Source: Odontesthes bonariensis (lineage: Eukaryota; Chordata; Actinopteri; Atheriniformes; Atherinopsidae). From it: a stretch of DNA of 64,000 nt. The DNA lies in contig NC_134525.1 in the NCBI RefSeq assembly GCF_027942865.1, positions 22,939,657-23,003,656 on the forward strand, given 5' to 3'. Made by a program: the position numbers and the translations under genes. The notes below the pieces were generated by a model. The model had not been told where the DNA came from, ran no database searches, and saw only the letters and a program-made list of their open reading frames with translations. Of the stretch, positions 27,408 to 41,100 are shown piece after piece (position 1 is the stretch's first letter; each line of letters starts with the position of its first letter).

Positions 27408-30400
27408 TCAATTCAATTCAATTCAATTCATTTTTATTTATATAGCGCCAAAAACAACAAATGTCATCTCAAGGCACTTATATAGTAAGTCCAATTCAAG
27501 CCAATTGGAATTCAATTAATTAATAATAATCATAATTCATAAAATAATCCAATTCGTTCATATAGAGCCAATTCAAAAACAATTTCCTAGCTAAGAAAAC
27601 CAACAGATTGCACTGAAAACTTTTTGTTTTTCGGTCCAATCTCCCGGCCTGAGCGGCGTGCCTGAGGCGACTGTGGAGAGAAACGACTCCCTTTTAACAG
27701 GAAGAAACCTCTGGCAGAACCAGACTCAGGAAGGGTGGCCATCCGCCTCGACCAGCTGGGGTTTGAGAAGACAGAAAGGGGGGGAGGGCCGCAGCGGCGG
27801 CGGCACTGTAACACCATTCAAAGGATATCTGTTGGAACAGGGAAACACGAGTTAATGACCACAATAATATCACATATACATAAAGAGAGTAAAGTGAGGA
27901 AAGGTGTGTCAGATGAGGCCCCCCAGCAGTCTAGGCCTATAGCAGCTTAACTATGGGATGTTTCAGGATCACCTGAGCCATCCCTAACTATAAGCTTTAT
28001 CAAAAAGGAAAGTTTTAAGCTTGGTCTTAAAAGTGGAAAGGGTGTCTGCTTCCCGGACATTTACTGGCAGCTTATTCCACAATAGAGGGGCCTGATAACT
28101 GAAGGCTCTGCCTCCCATTCTACTTTTAGAAACTCTGGGAACCTCAAGTAAACCTGCAGTTTGGGAACGAAGTGCTCTGTTAGGAAAATATCTTACAATG
28201 AGATCTTTAAGATATGATGGAGCTCGGTCATTAAGAGCTTTATATGTAAGGAGAAGAATCTTAAATTCTATTCTGAATTTAACAGGGAGCCAATGAAGAG
28301 AAGCTAAAACTGGAGAAATATGATCTCTCCTGTTAGTTCTCATCAGAACTCTGGCTGCAGCATTTTGGATCAACTGAAGGCTTTTCAGAGAATATGTGGG
28401 ACAGCCCAATAATAAAGAATTACAGTAGTCCAATCTTGAAGTAACAAATGCATGAATTAGTTTTTCTGCATCACTCTGAGACAGGATGTTCCTGATTTTA
28501 ACAATATTACGAAGGTGAAAGAAGGCAGTCCTAGAAACCTGTTTTATATGCGAGTCAAATGATAAGTTCTGGTCAAAAATAACTCCAAGGTTCCTCACTG
28601 TAGAACTAGAAGCCAAGGAAATACCATCTAGAGTAACTATATAGCTAGACAATTTCTCCCTGAAACGCTCAGGTCCAAAGATAACGACTTCAGTTTTGTC
28701 TGAATTTAGCAGCAGACAGTTCTGAGTCATCCAGGTCTTTATGTCTTTAAGACATGCTTGTAGTCTGACCAACCTATTGGTTTCATCTGGTTTTATAGAT
28801 AAGTACAGCTGAGTATCATCAGCATAGCAATGGAAATTTATGCCATGCTGTCTAATAATGTTACCTAATGGAAGCATGTATAAAGTAAAAAGAATCGGTC
28901 CAAGCACAGAACCCTGGGGAACTCCATGACTTACTCTGGTGTGTGAGGAAGATTCTTCATTTACAAGAACAAACTGAAATCTATCAGATAAATATGACTT
29001 AAACCAGCCTAATGCAGTTCCTTTAATCCCAATAACATGTTCAAGTCTGTGTAATAAGATACTGTGATCGACCGTATCAAATGCAGCACTGAGATCCAAC
29101 AGGACAAGCACAGACACAAGTCCGCTATCAGAGGCTAAGAGGAGATCATTGGTAACTTTCAGCAGTGCAGTTTCTGTGCTATGATGCACTCTGAATCCTG
29201 ACTGAAACTCTTCAAACAGATTATTACTGTGTAAATGATCACAAAGCTGAGCTGCAACTATTTTTTCAAGAACTTTAGACATAAAAGGGAGATTGGATAT
29301 AGGTCTATAATGAGCCAACACTTCTGAATCAAGAGTAGGTTTTTTAAGTAAAGGTTTAATTACAGCAACCTTAAAAGTCTGAGGTACATATCCTGTCAAC
29401 AAAGACAGATTGATCAAATCCAATATGGAAGTGTCAATTAATGGGAAAACCTCCTTGAACAGTCTGGTTGGGATTGGGTCTAAAACACAAGTTGATGGTT
29501 TAGAAGAGACTATTGCTGTTGTTAGTTCAGAGAGATCAACTGGGCAGAAGCCGTCTAAATACAAATCAGGTTCTAAAGATACTTCTAAAGCTGCTGTACT
29601 TGATGATACATCACTAATAATAGTGGGAAGGACTCCATCAATCTTCTCTCTGATAGAAACAATTTTATTAATAAAGAAGCTCATGAAATCATCACTGCTG
29701 AGAGTTAAAGGAATAACTGGCTCAGCAGAGCTCGGACTCTTAGTCAGACTGGCTACAGTGCTGAAAAGAAACCTGGGATTATTCTTATTCTCTTCTATCA
29801 ATGATGAATAATAAGCAGTTCTAGCTTTACGAAGGGCTTTCTTATACATTGTTAAACTATCTTTCCAGACTAACTGAGACTCTTCTAAATTAGAGGAACG
29901 CCACTGTCTCTCCAGCTTTCTTGCGGTCTGCTTTAAAGCACGCAGCTGTGAATTATACCAAGGAGCCAGCCTCTTCTGACTGATTACCTTCCTTTTCAGA
30001 GGGGCAACATTGTCCAGTGCTGTACGCATTGAAACTATAGTGCTGTCAACAAGAGAGTCAAGTGCTGCTGGAGTAAAGTTTATGTAGTCGTCCTCTGTCA
30101 TATCTGCACATGGCAGTGAAGAAAAGGATGATGGAATTAATTCTTTAAATCTGGTTACAGCATCCTCTGATAGACACCTTCTATACGTAAATTTCTTCTC
30201 AGAAACTGTATAGTCAAGTAATGTAAACTCAAAGGTTATCAGAAAATGGTCAGATAAGACAGGGTTATGAGGGAACACTGTTAACTGTTCACTCTCAATG
30301 CCATAAGTCAGAACAAGATCAAGGGTGTGATTAAGGCAGTGAGTCGGTCTGTGTACACTCTGAGAAAATCCAATAGAGTCCAATATAGAATTAAAGTTCA

Positions 30401-30658
30401 TATTCAGGCTGTCATTTTCAACATCTACATGAATATTAAAGTCACCCACTACAATGACTTTATCTGTACTCAGCACTAACTGGGATAAAAACTCTGAGAA
30501 TTCAGACAGAAACTCAGAATAAGGGCCAGGTGGACGATACACAACAACAAACACAAGAGGTTTCTGGGATTTCCACTTTGCGTGGGAAAAACTGAGAATC
30601 AGATATTCAAAAGAGCTAAAACTAATCTTGGGTCTGGGACTGATGAGTAACCCTGATC
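27408..30658 (-). mobile_element. L2-type LINE, 5'-truncated, inserted in foldback element
   Basis: Minus-strand non-LTR retrotransposon. Its 3' end (low coordinates) has the tail pattern GAATTGAATTGAATT preceded by GCGCTATATAAATAAA, typical of fish L2. Its 5' end breaks inside the endonuclease region at 30658. The duplicated target TGAAAT flanks it (27402-27407 and 30659-30664). A 5' truncation with a short variable duplication is the normal result of target-primed reverse transcription. Confidence 0.88.
27984..30554 (-). CDS. L2 LINE ORF2 (endonuclease C-part plus reverse transcriptase)
   Basis: An uninterrupted 856-codon frame from the first Met; the frame is open further upstream to the truncation at 30658, so the Met is not the native start. 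N-terminal part: end of an APE-type endonuclease ([21 protein letters not shown]). Then a reverse transcriptase with [22 protein letters not shown] and the catalytic [10 protein letters not shown]. The C-terminal block has [11 protein letters not shown] and [10 protein letters not shown]. The absence of stops suggests recent insertion, but the missing N-terminal endonuclease makes it inactive. It is antisense to bclaf3, in intron 1. Confidence 0.88.
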   Translation of the reverse strand: MFVVVYRPPGPYSEFLSEFSEFLSQLVLSTDKVIVVGDFNIHVDVENDSLNMNFNSILDSIGFSQSVHRPTHCLNHTLDLVLTYGIESEQLTVFPHNPVLSDHFLITFEFTLLDYTVSEKKFTYRRCLSEDAVTRFKELIPSSFSSLPCADMTEDDYINFTPAALDSLVDSTIVSMRTALDNVAPLKRKVISQKRLAPWYNSQLRALKQTARKLERQWRSSNLEESQLVWKDSLTMYKKALRKARTAYYSSLIEENKNNPRFLFSTVASLTKSPSSAEPVIPLTLSSDDFMSFFINKIVSIREKIDGVLPTIISDVSSSTAALEVSLEPDLYLDGFCPVDLSELTTAIVSSKPSTCVLDPIPTRLFKEVFPLIDTSILDLINLSLLTGYVPQTFKVAVIKPLLKKPTLDSEVLAHYRPISNLPFMSKVLEKIVAAQLCDHLHSNNLFEEFQSGFRVHHSTETALLKVTNDLLLASDSGLVSVLVLLDLSAAFDTVDHSILLHRLEHVIGIKGTALGWFKSYLSDRFQFVLVNEESSSHTRVSHGVPQGSVLGPILFTLYMLPLGNIIRQHGINFHCYADDTQLYLSIKPDETNRLVRLQACLKDIKTWMTQNCLLLNSDKTEVVIFGPERFREKLSSYIVTLDGISLASSSTVRNLGVIFDQNLSFDSHIKQVSRTAFFHLRNIVKIRNILSQSDAEKLIHAFVTSRLDYCNSLLLGCPTYSLKSLQLIQNAAARVLMRTNRRDHISPVLASLHWLPVKFRIEFKILLLTYKALNDRAPSYLKDLIVRYFPNRALRSQTAGLLEVPRVSKSRMGGRAFSYQAPLLWNKLPVNVREADTLSTFKTKLKTFLFDKAYS

Positions 30659-30842
30659 TGAAATCAAGGGCCCAATGTCAAAAAACCGGTCTTATCCTTT
30701 AAATGAAATTATCTTCCAGTGTTTATGTGTGATGTCAGTTTTCCAACAGCAACATCTCACTTTTCCAAGGCAGCGAGTTGGCAACAAACCGGCTGCTGAA
30801 AATGTTTCTAAATGCTTAAACTTACTGAACAGGTGGTGTGAT

Positions 30843-31819
30843 TAGGGATGTCAAAATTTAAAAAAAGTCTTGATTGACCACTGAGCCTCATTAGTCGATA
30901 AAAGTCGGTCACCGAAAATTCTATAAGTGCCATTTACGACATCTGTGTCCTGTCACGTGTCTTTTCTCTGCCTTGTGGAACCAGTTATGCCCCCATTTTA
31001 GAATGGTTAGGCTCCCATCACACAATCAATGTTAGTTCGTGCCCTTGGTATTATACATTTTCCCCAATCATTGACCACTAGTTCTTAGCGTACTTGTGGA
31101 GGAATAAGGGTTTTGGGTAGAAAAATAATTGCTGTGCCTGCGCAGACACGCACAGCCACACATTACGCGCAACGGCACCCTTCCAGTCACGGTACTTTTT
31201 AAACACGCATCAAACGCGCCACCGAACTCGGGCTGTTAAAAGCCCATGTTACAAAGTCACAAACAGAGAACGGTGCATTTGGCGGTGTTACAGGAAAGTA
31301 GGTTAACCAATGACTTTGTTAGAAAAAAAACTTACCGAATGCCAACAGCCTCTGTGGCGTAGCTAGATGCTGCACAAAATCCTTTGCAATAAGTTCCTGT
31401 CGTCATGCCATTTAAGTACAGATGAATATATCACAACAAGTAGGCAAAGTTAGTCCTTGTGTCTTTTGCCATTACAGTGTTACAATTATCATTATGTCGT
31501 AGTCCACACGCAGCCACATTGGCTTTATTTAGGTTAATAGTGGCGTTTTTTTTTTTTTTTTTTTAACTGCGCAGACAGGACCCGTCATATACGGCGTACA
31601 AGTTGAAACCGGTGTAAGAGAGGACCTCTGAGGAGGGCTCTACGTGAGCTCTGCTGCGGTTGTTCTTCCATCGTGGGATGGCTCATGCTCACATAACATT
31701 TCTAAAGATATAGTGAGTTTTTAAAAAAAAAAAATTTTAAACCGACGGCAGAAAAATTCTAACCGGACGACGTTGATTCGGTCAACCATCGGTCATACGG
31801 TCATCGGTTAACATCCCTA
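30843..31819. mobile_element. hAT-type element (977 bp)
   Basis: Inverted termini TAGGGATGTCAAAA and GTTAACATCCCTA, with an 8-bp duplication GGTGTGAT at 30835-30842 and 31820-31827. No transposase frame survives, so it is non-autonomous. In bclaf3 intron 1. Confidence 0.85.
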
Positions 31820-32078
31820 GGTGTGATAAAGGACTGGTATTGGCTTCCAACTAGTGAAGGTTTATTACACTTATTTCTGTTTGAGTAGTTCAATAAATCA
31901 TTGTAAATTAAGCTTCAGGTTGTGAGTGTAGTGCAGATTATTTAGGTTTCCTGACCTTTGGTTTGCTCTTAGAATAGAATAGAAAAATGCTGTATTCATG
32001 GCTAAATTTACACTCTTCTCCCTGTTGTGTTACGTTTTCTCTTGTAACATTAAATTCTCTTTCCTTTAAAGTTGACAG

Positions 32079-32113
32079 ATGTCAAGACCAAGGTCTGGAT
32101 CACCAAGTTACAG
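32079..32113 (+). CDS. bclaf3: bclaf3 coding exon 1
   Basis: The exon begins after TTCCTTTAAAG at 32072; seven bases of 5'UTR, then ATG at 32079. Encodes MSRPRSGSPSY and two bases of an Arg codon before GTACAT. Too short to stand out by length, found by phase and homology. Confidence 0.8.
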
Positions 32114-35100
32114 GTACATCCATTGCATTTATTAAATTTGAAGTCATTGTGCCTCTCATGATGTGGGTAATGTTTCATTATTGACTGTCGTATGTTTTGA
32201 TATTTGTCATTTGAGTCTTTCATTACAAGTGGTGACATATGTTTGTTTTTTTGCTCCCAATGTTTATTTTCTCAGGAGATTCCCATGGGAAGAACCTGAC
32301 TTTGATCCTCACAAAGTTCTTGCAGAACTGGATGGGACTCCATGGGACAGACGCCATCGCTTCAGAGAGGGTCCAGAAGAACTTGTAGACTCTTTCAGAG
32401 AGGAAATGTACCCAGAAGAACAGAGAAGATCCTCTCCTTTCCCAGATAACCACCAATATGGGCGACAGCATCATCCAGAGAAGGAAGAATTTTACCACAG
32501 GAGGTTATCGCCCCGTCATGATGGAATGCGATTTGAACACCAGAGGCTCACCCCACTGGATGATGGATGGTTTGATACAGAGAGGCGCAGAGGAGGGTTC
32601 AGAGAACACTTTCAGAAATTTGAAAACAAGGAAACTTTGTCCAAGTCTCCTCTGCGGGTAAAGAGGGAAGAGTTATTACCCACTTCCAGGTCTCACTCAG
32701 ACCACCAACAGAGGGAGCCGGGAACAAGCTGGTGGAGAGAGGAGCAGGGCAGAGGTCAGGGGAGATTCAGAGACTTTAGCCCCAGGTCAGCTGACCAGAG
32801 AGCTGGTGACAGAGAAAGAGGAAGGTGGACAACACAAGGTCCTAATAGAGGTAGACAAAGGGAGAACCCACACCATGAGAGAGCCCCTCCTTTTAAAAGG
32901 CCGAGAAGAGAAATGGATGACGCCGATCATCTTGGGTAAATTTTAAGCAAAATGCTTTGCAGCACTATCTGGAAAATGAAGAATACACAGGATTCTCACG
33001 TTTCATGTTTTTCATAGAGCAGGCTGTTAATCTCCATGCCTCATTTACAGTAGTTTAGCAGCTGTTGCATGGCTTGTAGTTCCTGTAAACTCCTAAAGAT
33101 TGAAAAAAATTTGCATGCCTTTTATTAAACATCCTGTAGTTGCACATGGCAGTTAAAAAAGATCAATACTGTGGTCTCAAGTCATTTCAAATTTGAATTT
33201 AAGCTCAGATGTGATGGTTCCATGTAGCTTTGTTGAACCATGTCACCTCCTCTTATGCCATCACAGGTACAGGGAAGAGGAGAACTTTGGGGGAAAGGGT
33301 TTCTCACCTGGAGGTGGGTTTAAGGGAGACTCTCGGGGGAACGTCCCCCGAGGAGATGTTCGGCACTCGGGTCCTGTTGTCATAGAACATGATCATGGCA
33401 GCGTGAACAGCAGAGAACTGCCACGGTGGGAAAAGTTTGAGGATCGCAGACGTCATGAGCCCGACTTTGGTCGACGAAGAAGTCCTCGTCCAATTCGGAC
33501 ATCAGACAGCAGGTTGGATGGCCGGGAAGACGCACGAGATTACCATTCTGAAGATAATTTGGGAGACGCCAACTACTGTGAGACAGCGAGGGGCCATACG
33601 CTGCAGCAGGACGCACCAAACACAGTGAGATATGGCAATAGAGATGATGTCATGAACCACAGAGGGAGGGGCGGTGCAAGGAGGTACAGTCAAGGTCGAG
33701 GTGTAAGGACTGGCCATCCCAGGAATGAACCAACCAAAGGATACCAAGATCTTCCTCATGAAGAGCAGAGACCAGGATACCAATCTTTCAGGGAAGATTT
33801 TGGGGATCCAATTGAGGATCAGCTTAAATGGGCAGAAAAAGACCGAGTTGAATGGTGGGAACACGGCAAGCCTGGGAGTTTGGACCGACGCCCTCAAAGG
33901 GAAGACTTAAACCTTAAATTTCCTCATCAGAGGGAACATGGATGGAGTGATCAGAAAGCTAATAACATGGCGGCTGTATCAGAGGAAACGCTAACCATCA
34001 AAGTGGACATGAGTCGACCCGTAAACCGAAACAGGTAGAGTACTTTTTCTAGGGATGTAACAAAGGTGAGGGGTGAAAGTTCACATTTTCTTTTTCGAAA
34101 CTCAAAGAAAAACAAATAAAACCGAAAGTTGCAGTCACGTGGAGTATGAAGACTGACACAGAGAAGAGGAGAAACATTTTTATGTCTGCTGATGTTGGAT
34201 TTGGCTGAACTTAATCTACATGAACACGTTCCTTGAATGGATAATCTAAGAAAACTGCCGGCACAAGCAGTTCATGGGGCTGTTGAACTGAGCGATCGGG
34301 ATGCTGAACACAAGTTGCTCTTACAGAATAACTTGTTGAACATCAGAAAAAAAATTGTTGCTGCTCCCCAAACGACTAACTCTGGAAAAAGTCGCGTTTT
34401 ATGAAGATATCGGTCAATTCGACCTGTGGGAACGTATTAGGAATATGGCCGAGTCGATGTTCAGAAGCCTTCATCGCCCTTTCACGAAAAGGATGAACTG
34501 GAAACAAACTTTTCAGTCAGGAAATTTAGCATCGGATGCGTTTCATTCTACACAAATGGAAGAAAAGTTTCAGCACGCGACTGTTTTGAATGACTGAAGT
34601 TGAAATAAAATCCACTGAAGAAATGGCAAGACTGGTACGTGGACATAAATGAAGAGTGAATCTTTTTCTCTTCCAATTGATGGCAGAAACGTGGATCCTT
34701 TTACTCTACACTGGATGTCTGACAAGAATACTATAAGAAACCCTCAAATTTGCTTTTATTGTATCTATTGGTAAAGGAAGATGGAAGATAATGTTCTGGC
34801 AGGATTTAATCAAAAGCCAGCAGTCGTACAACACACAGAAGCAGATACAACTTCAACTGACTGTCAAGTTCTTGATATTTTCAGAAGGATCTCAGAAGAT
34901 TTGGTACCAGAGAACCTGCTGAAGAGGGAAAAGAAGCCGGGCACAGTCCCAAATACATGCCTGAGATGACATTTAACAGACCAGAGGCACCGAGCAGCTA
35001 CGATGAAAGGAGCCTCATCATGGACACCACCTGCTGCTTTGTCACCACGCTTGTTGGAGCTGCTTCGACTGAAAATTGGAACTGTCCTCATGTGACTGAG

Positions 35101-38100
35101 ATGAATTTAATAAATTTTGGTGCCAAGTAGTCCTCCAAGGATGGTTTTCTTAGACATTGGAATCGACCCCCATTGCTGTCATTGAAGCAGGAAAAAGAGA
35201 GATCAGAAATTGTTGCAACTGAAAAAGGAAGCGCTCCCGTGGCGAATGATTTTGGTCGAGATGAGCGAAGCTCTGTGAAGACATGGAAACTCTGAGGTGC
35301 AAGCTTGATGAGCAGCTTAACCTCCATACTAAGGAGAGGAAGTGCTCATTAAAGGAAGATTAGGAACATGGTCCCTGAGAACAAGCAGAAAATGTTGGGA
35401 TTATTTTAACAGACGTTCCCAGGAAGGTGAGAGCTGGTTTTGTACTTTACAAACGCTGTTTGGGCCCCAATTCTACCCCAACACACCTGCAGATGTCAAC
35501 CAGTTATGGACCCGATTGGGAAGAGTCTGAGACCATCCAGGATCAAGACATGCCGGCAGACATGGCTTCCCCATTTTGTGTGGATGGGTATTTACCCATT
35601 TGGCCTTCAGAAGACGAATCTTCTACCCTAGGATTCAAAGTGAGCCCAAAATGTGAAGCCAGAGATGTATCCAAGTGCAAACAGAAGCAACTAAGGAGTC
35701 TTGGTTTTGTCCAGCACACCACGTTGGGGTGGAAAAGTCTTGAACGAAGAATTGGATCTTCTTGAAAAGGCTTGTAATGAAAACAAACCTTTCAACCTCA
35801 TGTGTAACTTACAGACGTCAGCCTCACAGCAATACATGATGTCATATGGGATGTTTAAAGAAGAAAAGAAAGATGTGAGCATGAACATTGATGACGATAA
35901 CGATACACTGAGGAAGTTTCCGCCTCATCGGTGCCCTCAAAGGATGAAGGAAAGTCACGAGAATGAGTTTAACCACTTCCGTGGAAAGAAGAGATTGAAG
36001 CCAAATCGCGGAGATCCAACAGCTGCAAAAGAAAGTGGGAAGTTGGAGCCATTTCACTGTTGTCAAGAAGAGGTGTCAAAGCCAAGAGGATGGAAAATCA
36101 CAGCTCTGAAGAATGGAGTGAAATGGAGAAGAGAGGCCATAAAATTTTTGTGTCTGCCGTTTCTGAACAAGTCTGTAACATTCAGCAAATATCAGCGTTA
36201 CTCTGGAATGGAAACATTTAATTTACACTCAAGAGTTTGACCAACACTAAGAACTGGAAAAGCCAAAAGAGAAGTCATGAGCACATCGTTTATCATCGGT
36301 ACTATAAGACACGCTCTTCTCTCAGAGGGATCGGTCAACACAAGGAGGGGGAGAGGTCTTACGCCGGAGTGATGAGTCATGACCGGAGCATCTTCTGGAC
36401 AACAATGTTTGGATATACGTCTGCTAGCCCAAAGTCACACAGCCGTTTTTGTTGTTTTTTTTGTTTGTTTTTTTTTTTTAATCGAGGAAACAAAGAAAAG
36501 AACTGTGAACTTTCACCCAGTCTTTAACTCACCCGTCTGTCATCTCTGGCTACCACTTAGATGCTTTTTATATGTCTTTCAAAGTCATGACATAGTGTGA
36601 ATCTGTATTTTTAAGTAAACATCCCCCCTTTCAGTTTATATAAAAGATGTAGTTGTTGTAAATGTCATCTGTGGAGCTCATCAAAGGTAAGTTTGTTGGG
36701 TAAGGTAAATGTTCTTTTTTTCTTCTGTTTTGATGTGATGTATAAGGAAAATACTTTTAGAGATTTAGAGACTTTTATGACTATTTTCTCCAATAAATGT
36801 TAATCAGTTTGAGCTATGGTCTGGGTGTCTAACTCGTCCTGAAGACGCTCAAAAACAGTAAAAACTAAGCTTCCCGTCTCAGAAGCAAACAGGCTGATTA
36901 TCTTCCCCAAAAAATACAATGTTTATTGTGCATTTAAAGGTACCCTGCTGAAATTTAAAGTTTTGTTCTTGTAAAGAGGGAGCTCACTGGTATTGCAAAT
37001 GTTTCCCCTTATTTAGTTTCATGGGATTATTTTAGGCTACAAGCTGTGGCAGAGGTCTTATGGACACTGCTTCAATAAAGAAAAAAAACATTGATTAGTT
37101 CAAATTACTGACACAAATACGTGCTCTGCTGGGAGAAAGTGGCATAAAGACTTCCATTTAACATCCTCCGATGCTCCCTGCAGGTGTTTACTTGTGTTTT
37201 ATGACATCAGGGTACAGTCATATTACACAGATGTGCTGCTTTATTCTGTGACTGACCCTTCATGCTGCCTTTGATGACAACTGGGAATCCAGAGTTACCG
37301 GTTTCTTACTTTGAAAACTAAGTCTGTAATTCCAAAAGAAGTTTGACCTCTTAGTTCAGGTCACTTTGAACGCAGCATCACTCTAAAGGCCTGTGTTTTC
37401 AAAAAGTTAACATGTAAATGTATTCATAATGATCCATTGATTGCTTGCAGGGCTTTGTTACCTGTGAGATTAGCAGAAGCTTTCTTTAGGCTGTCTGTAT
37501 TAAACTTCCTCCTCTGCTTCCTCTTCTGCAGCTCGCTGTGTTACTCCACAGACAGGCAACTCTCTTTCGACCTGGTCAACGTGGGTCGCCAGCGTCTGGA
37601 CTTCCTGCCCATGCTGGAGCACTCTGGGACGTACCAGGAGACCGCTATGCACACTGGGACCTTTGCCCAGGAAATCATCACACTGGTGCACCTCGTCAAA
37701 GGTCAGCACTACGGCGCTCTCGGCCAATCCAAAATTATTAATAAACCTCAAACCTGAATATTTAAGAATGTGATAGTGAGGATTTGGCTTTTTAGGGAGA
37801 ATTATTATGCAACTAAACAAAAATTTCCCATCTCACTTGTTTATTTCCACTTGTTAAAGTGAGAATAATAACTTTTACAACATTTACAAATAAACATTTA
37901 ATATACCAACAACCCTTATTTTCAAAAGCAGTCAGAAACCTTCCATTCATGGAGTCAGTTCAGCTGTTTGCCTCCTGGACGCTGTTCAGAGAGGCGTCCC
38001 GTTTACCTTCAGCGTAAATCTCCCATTTAAGACGCGTCCACGAGTTCACTTGAGGAAGGGGGGTCCTTTCATTATTCTTCCGTCTATTAAGGCCTTACTT

Positions 38101-41100
38101 TACTTTGATGGATGCGATGTGTGCCATGACTTTTTCCTGTACCACTGCTTTGAGGCAAGTGTTTTCTTAAAACTGGCAATAAGTTTGGGAGCTGATTTTT
38201 AGTCCATCTTCAACCCAAAGACGTCCAATCAGTCCACACCAGAACCCCGCCTCCACCTTGCTGGCATCTGATTCAAAGTGGAGCTCTTCACCTGCTACTG
38301 ATCCAGCCACGGACCCGTCCATCTGGTCACTCTTGTCTCATCAGATCTGTCTTCAGATATTTCTTGGCCCAGTCTTGACGTTTCTAATTATGTGTGGTGG
38401 TCGGGTTACGAGCCCTCTGACCTCTTAGCACTGAACACCTTGTACTTCTTGGGCACTCTGGGTAGGTTGCGGCGCTGGAATATGACAACACTGGAGGATA
38501 ACGGGTTCCTGGTAGCTTCACGTTTGATTCTTCTCAAACCTTTGGCAATTAAATCCTGTTGGCTGTTAGGTTCTGTTAGTTTGTCTGAGTTTTCCACAAA
38601 CATCTTCTGCTATTATCTCGACAGAGAGCATCCTGACTTTTTACTCTTCCAGGGTAGATTGAACAACGTGTGGCGTGAGCAGTGAAAGACACCGCTCACT
38701 CCCACATATCCCTCCTGAAATCACTAATCAGTGATCTGAGAAACTAAAGAAATTAATCCATCATGGGACTCTCCACTCAAAACCTCCCAGAACAAAACCT
38801 TAAAGGCATTACATTCTTAAAGCTATAATGTGTAATATTTCATGTTGTCTATTAACAAATTTGAGTCTTATCATTCACAAGTATTACCTCAATCGTTATT
38901 AATTACCTCCATCACAAAAGTGCAGTGTTCTTATATTCTTTATATTCAGCTTACGAATGTACATAAGAGTGTTACACCCCAATGAATGTCTCCATGTTGC
39001 TCCGCCATTTTAAAACTACGGGATTTGTAGAAGGACATGTCATCAGCTTCGCATTTTCCGTTTCCAATGTGGAAACAGAAAGGGCGAAGCTGATGACATG
39101 TCCTTCTACAAATCCCGTAGTTTTAAAATGGCGGAGCGACATGGAGACATTCATTGTCCGTGAAATATTACACATTATAGCTTTAAATATCACAAAATAA
39201 GAAAATATACCATAAGTGCCATATGTGAAATCTTATAAATGTGTATTTGTGATATTTTCTAAATGTCTATATGATGTGACAGATCTGTGAAAAAGAATTT
39301 CCTCTGGGACAAATAAACTAACTAACCTAGATACAACCTGCAAACACTCATGGTACATGAAACCTCACCAAAAAAGATAATACTGAAAAAGATTAGACGC
39401 GATATAAGAACCTCACAACCAAAATGAATACGAAATATCTGAATTAAACCCTTAACAAATGAACATTGCTGAAAACAATCACCCGAAGAAAAAAAATCAT
39501 ACTTCAAAAATGAAAACTATAATAAATGAAACGATATCGAGGCTGAAACTTAAAATAAAAACAAAAGGTCCTTTTCCCTTGTCATGTTGGAGAACAGCTT
39601 CTTCAGGCGTCTCTTTTCTGCCTTTACAGAGCAGTATTTCAGAGGTGATGGGGTCACCCTGAACCAGCGTTTCTCAGCTCCACAAAAAGCAGGCGTCTCT
39701 GAGGAAGAGCCGGAGGAGCTGACGTTGAACCAGAGGTTCAGTTCAAACAGGTTCGGCCCACGGTGGCGGGCAGGCTTTTATTTTCTTCTTTGGCAATCAA
39801 AGTTGGTCTAATAGTTGTAAGACACTTAAACACTTTCCCTCTTTCCTCTCCTGCAGAGGCTTCAGTTTAAATTTGGAATCGTTACTTGATGAGGAGCCAC
39901 TCTTCTCAAGACTTGGACCCATGCAGGTGGGACGAATCATTGATGTTAGGGACTGTGGATTACCCGCGGTAGTGACTGTGTTCCTAATCGTACTGATTGT
40001 GTCAGGGTTTGATTAAGCAGCCGTTACGAGGCCCGGGGGACCTGAGGCACGACCTGGAGAGGAGGCGGCAGGAGAAACTGGAGGGTGTCAGAGTTACTAT
40101 AGCAGGAAGCAGCATATCCCAGCGGCCTCTGGGGCAAGTCAGGTATGACTGATCAAGTTCCTCACCTCTGAAAAAGGTTTTTATTGTCATATATATACTT
40201 TTACTGGATCATTTAAACTTCTGCTTTTCCTTCACCAGAGAGTCCGATAGAATGTCTCCAGTGGACCACGAAGGATTTTCCAACTGGTCAGGAATGCAAA
40301 ACAGAAGACAAAAAGGCGACATTGTAAGTGTTACAGAGTCGAGTTCAGAGGACTTTGTCCTGTTTGAAACCTTTCAGTTATATGAAACATCTGCTGAATA
40401 CAATATGAAGGAAGGGAAAGTGACCCTGAAGCGTTTCTTTCTCCCTAAGGGACCGAGGATAGGAGCCTCAAACAGACTGAACACTGCCCCTCAACGCAGG
40501 AACAATCGCTTTGCCAATCGGCGACACAACATGCACAACGATCCGGAAGGTAACCAGCTTGTGTCTGAACATTCCCAACATGCCGACCTGACCGGGGGAA
40601 AAATCACAAGTCTTTGCATTTCATGTTGGTGGGTCGTAACCAGGCTGTAAGCAGAGCTTCGAAATGGAAGAGTAGAGAGTAGTCCTGCCGTTGTTGTTGA
40701 TCACTTCAGAAATTTTTTTAGTGCAAGTGTCTCCAGGAGGCTGGTGGGAGCGTTGCTCCATGTGGAGCTCACTTTTTGGTTGACTGTCTTTTTTTTTTTT
40801 TTTTTTTTTGAGGGATTTTTATGCCTTTAATGGATAGGACAGTTGAATAGAGACAGGAAGCAGGGGCCAGAGAGAGGGGGAATGACACACAGCCAAGGAC
40901 ATCCGATGCGGGACTCGAATCGGGGCCAACTGCAGTGAGGGCTGTAGCCTCTGTACATGGGGCGCCTGCACAACCCACCATGCCACAGACCACCATGAGA
41001 CTTTCTTGTCCTATAACCTTCGGGGTCTTACTGCAGCCAACCTCTGCAGTGAAGGCTTTGCTTTTTAGTGTACAGCAAGCCTCAGTGCCTTCGCCATCAG

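Larger units (their letters stand above)
26787..30698. mobile_element. Foldback element, copy 2, split by an L2 LINE
   Basis: Same family as 24344-24978, with intact ends AGGATAAGACCGG and CCGGTCTTATCCT and TTAA at both borders (26783-26786, 30699-30702). The right arm is interrupted at 27407 by a LINE and resumes at 30659. Without the insert the element is about 0.65 kb. It lies in bclaf3 intron 1. Confidence 0.85.

Noticed and set aside
29410..29811. 133-codon plus-strand frame
   Set aside because: Antisense to the intact LINE ORF2 on the minus strand.
38972..39200. Two nearly identical 72-73 codon frames on opposite strands
   Set aside because: Explained by the perfect hairpin of the TTAA element, not by genes.
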